From RUG14186 sp964644555 (GTDB lineage Bacteria > Bacillota > Clostridia > Eubacteriales > Anaerofustaceae): DNA of 6,493 nucleotides. Positions 6,011-6,493 of the stretch are shown here, piece after piece. Under the pieces are notes generated by a model. The model had not been told where the DNA came from. It ran no database searches and saw nothing but the letters and a program-made list of their open reading frames with translations. The DNA lies in assembly GCA_964644555.1 (NCBI GenBank), contig CAZXWI010000085.1, positions 1 to 6,493 of the forward strand. Reading direction: 5' to 3'. The first letter of the stretch is position 1. Every line of letters starts with the position of its first letter. Both the position numbers and the translations under genes were made by a program.

Positions 6011-6039
6011 ATTATAGCATAATATAATCTTAAAAACAA
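6011..6039 (-). promoter_or_regulatory. Promoter of the surface-protein gene
   Basis: On the minus strand a TTGTTT -35 box (6034-6039) and a perfect TATAAT -10 box (6011-6016) are 17 bases apart. Transcription would start near 6004, leaving a leader of about 93 bases. Confidence 0.75.
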
Positions 6040-6093
6040 TACATTTAATGGTTTCATTTCACTAAACACAACATTACATTTTTCGCAAAATAG

Positions 6094-6120
6094 CCGAGGT
6101 AATATCCTCGGTCCTTTTTT
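6094..6120 (+). terminator. Plus-facing intrinsic terminator without an obvious gene
   Basis: CCGAGG (6094-6099) pairs with CCTCGG (6106-6111) around six bases, followed by TCC and six T residues (6115-6120). No plus-strand gene precedes it, since the nearest gene (surface protein) lies on the other strand. It may end an unrecognised plus-strand RNA, protect the promoter region from antisense reading, or be left from a lost gene. Confidence 0.5.
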
Positions 6121-6138
6121 ATGTAAACCCCGATAAAT

Positions 6139-6258
6139 TTATTCCGTTTTAATATATTCTGCTTTTACTTCGTCTGTTTTTTAACAAATTTCGCTGCATG
6201 ATGTACAAGCACCAAACTCCGGATTCCGTCTGTAATAAGTGATATATTGAAAGATTTT
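6139..6258 (-). pseudogene. Possible eroded 3' end of a Cys-containing protein gene
   Basis: A minus-strand frame reads YYRRNPEFGACTSCSEIC, a TAA at 6181-6183, then KTDEVKAEYIKTE and a TAA at 6139-6141. The residues after the internal stop look protein-like, so one substitution would give a coherent Cys-rich C-terminus. A second minus frame is also open here (for example TDGIRSLVLVHHAAKF). There is no start codon or ribosome site. No family was recognised; this may be chance. Confidence 0.15.
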
Positions 6259-6298
6259 TTACATACGCAAATTATTGATTTTTTCTAAACAAAACATT

Positions 6299-6338
6299 AA
6301 AAAATGCCTTAATTAAAGCATTGATTTTAATTAAGGCA
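6299..6338 (-). terminator. Intrinsic terminator of the candidate small RNA
   Basis: A 13-bp perfect stem (6305-6317 with 6326-6338) closes an eight-base loop. On the minus strand it runs straight into six T residues (plus-strand A 6299-6304). Nothing coding precedes it on that strand inside the window, which is why a small RNA is proposed. Confidence 0.8.
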
Positions 6339-6467
6339 TAAAAAAAGAACCTGTCGGCTCGATAAAATCATTTGTTTTACACTGTCTTGAGTCGCTCCCC
6401 CGGCAGTATAGCCCATGCCATACTGCCGAAAAAACAACCCCACAATGAAATCTAAAACTAATCATTC
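6299..6467 (-). ncRNA. Candidate small RNA of about 170 bases
   Basis: It begins about seven bases after a TATAAT box (6474-6479) and ends at a strong terminator. In transcript order it contains a 9-bp stem CGGCAGTAT/ATACTGCCG (6420-6428 with 6401-6409), then GGGGGAGCGACTC, then a short stem GAGCC/GGTTC with a four-base loop (6347-6360) followed by seven T residues, and finally the terminator hairpin. No protein frame longer than 14 codons was seen, and no known RNA family was recognised. The -35 box would lie just outside the window. Transcription is inferred from these signals only. Confidence 0.4.
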
Positions 6468-6493
6468 GATTGAATTATATCACTCATATATAT
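6459..6493 (-). promoter_or_regulatory. Partial promoter with a near copy of the surface-protein start-site motif
   Basis: TATAAT (6474-6479) on the minus strand is followed after one base by CAATCGAATGATTA. The surface-protein promoter has TATAAT then CAATCAAACGATTG at the same distance. The two stretches agree at about 20 of 25 positions, and most differences are transitions. A -35 box at optimal spacing would fall at or beyond the window edge and cannot be checked. Confidence 0.45.

Noticed and set aside
6377..6421. 14-codon minus-strand frame reading MAWAILPGERLKTV inside the candidate small RNA
   Set aside because: No ribosome site at a workable distance, and its start lies within the 9-bp stem. 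It may be chance, so it is not listed as a gene.
1..6493. CRISPR array, insertion sequence or transposase
   Set aside because: No regularly spaced repeats and no transposase-like frame were seen on either strand.

Overview
The window looks like the chromosome of a low-GC Gram-positive anaerobe (Firmicutes, probably Clostridia). The signs are AT-rich DNA, strong AGGAGG-type ribosome sites, consensus TTGACA/TATAAT promoters, an AgrC-type GHKL histidine kinase, a tRNA gene with an encoded CCA, a wall-anchored surface protein with a PKTGD-type C-terminus, and Firmicutes phage tail and lysis genes. The species cannot be named from this alone.

Layout. (1) 1-1590: a single-gene unit for an AgrC/ComD-like sensor kinase, with its own near-consensus promoter and a hairpin terminator; no response regulator is visible. 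(2) 1606-1721: tRNA-Gln(UUG) on the minus strand with its promoter, converging on the kinase and sharing the terminator hairpin. (3) 1722-2131: no convincing gene, but dense inverted repeats, a second leftward promoter-like sequence, and an 11-codon reading frame behind a perfect ribosome site. (4) 2132-3640: a decayed prophage fragment. A tail-collar (receptor-binding type) gene and the end of another tail gene lie on the minus strand and carry apparent frameshifts. A plus-strand gene end and an XhlA-type lysis accessory gene point the other way. Phage tail and lysis genes normally share a strand, so the block has been inverted or rearranged. No holin, endolysin, integrase or invertase is present. 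(5) 3688-3817: two strong terminators back to back that insulate the phage fragment from the next gene. (6) 3851-6039: one large minus-strand gene for a secreted, beta-helical surface protein with a Listeria-Bacteroides repeat and a sortase-like C-terminus, driven by a consensus promoter with an inverted repeat at the start of transcription. (7) 6040-6493: no clear protein gene. It holds a plus-facing terminator, a possible eroded coding remnant, and a candidate small RNA on the minus strand. That RNA's -10 box and following inverted repeat closely match those of the surface-protein promoter.

The kinase, the tRNA and the surface protein are separate transcription units. The most unusual observations are the opposed orientation inside the phage fragment and the shared promoter/inverted-repeat motif upstream of the surface protein and the candidate small RNA.
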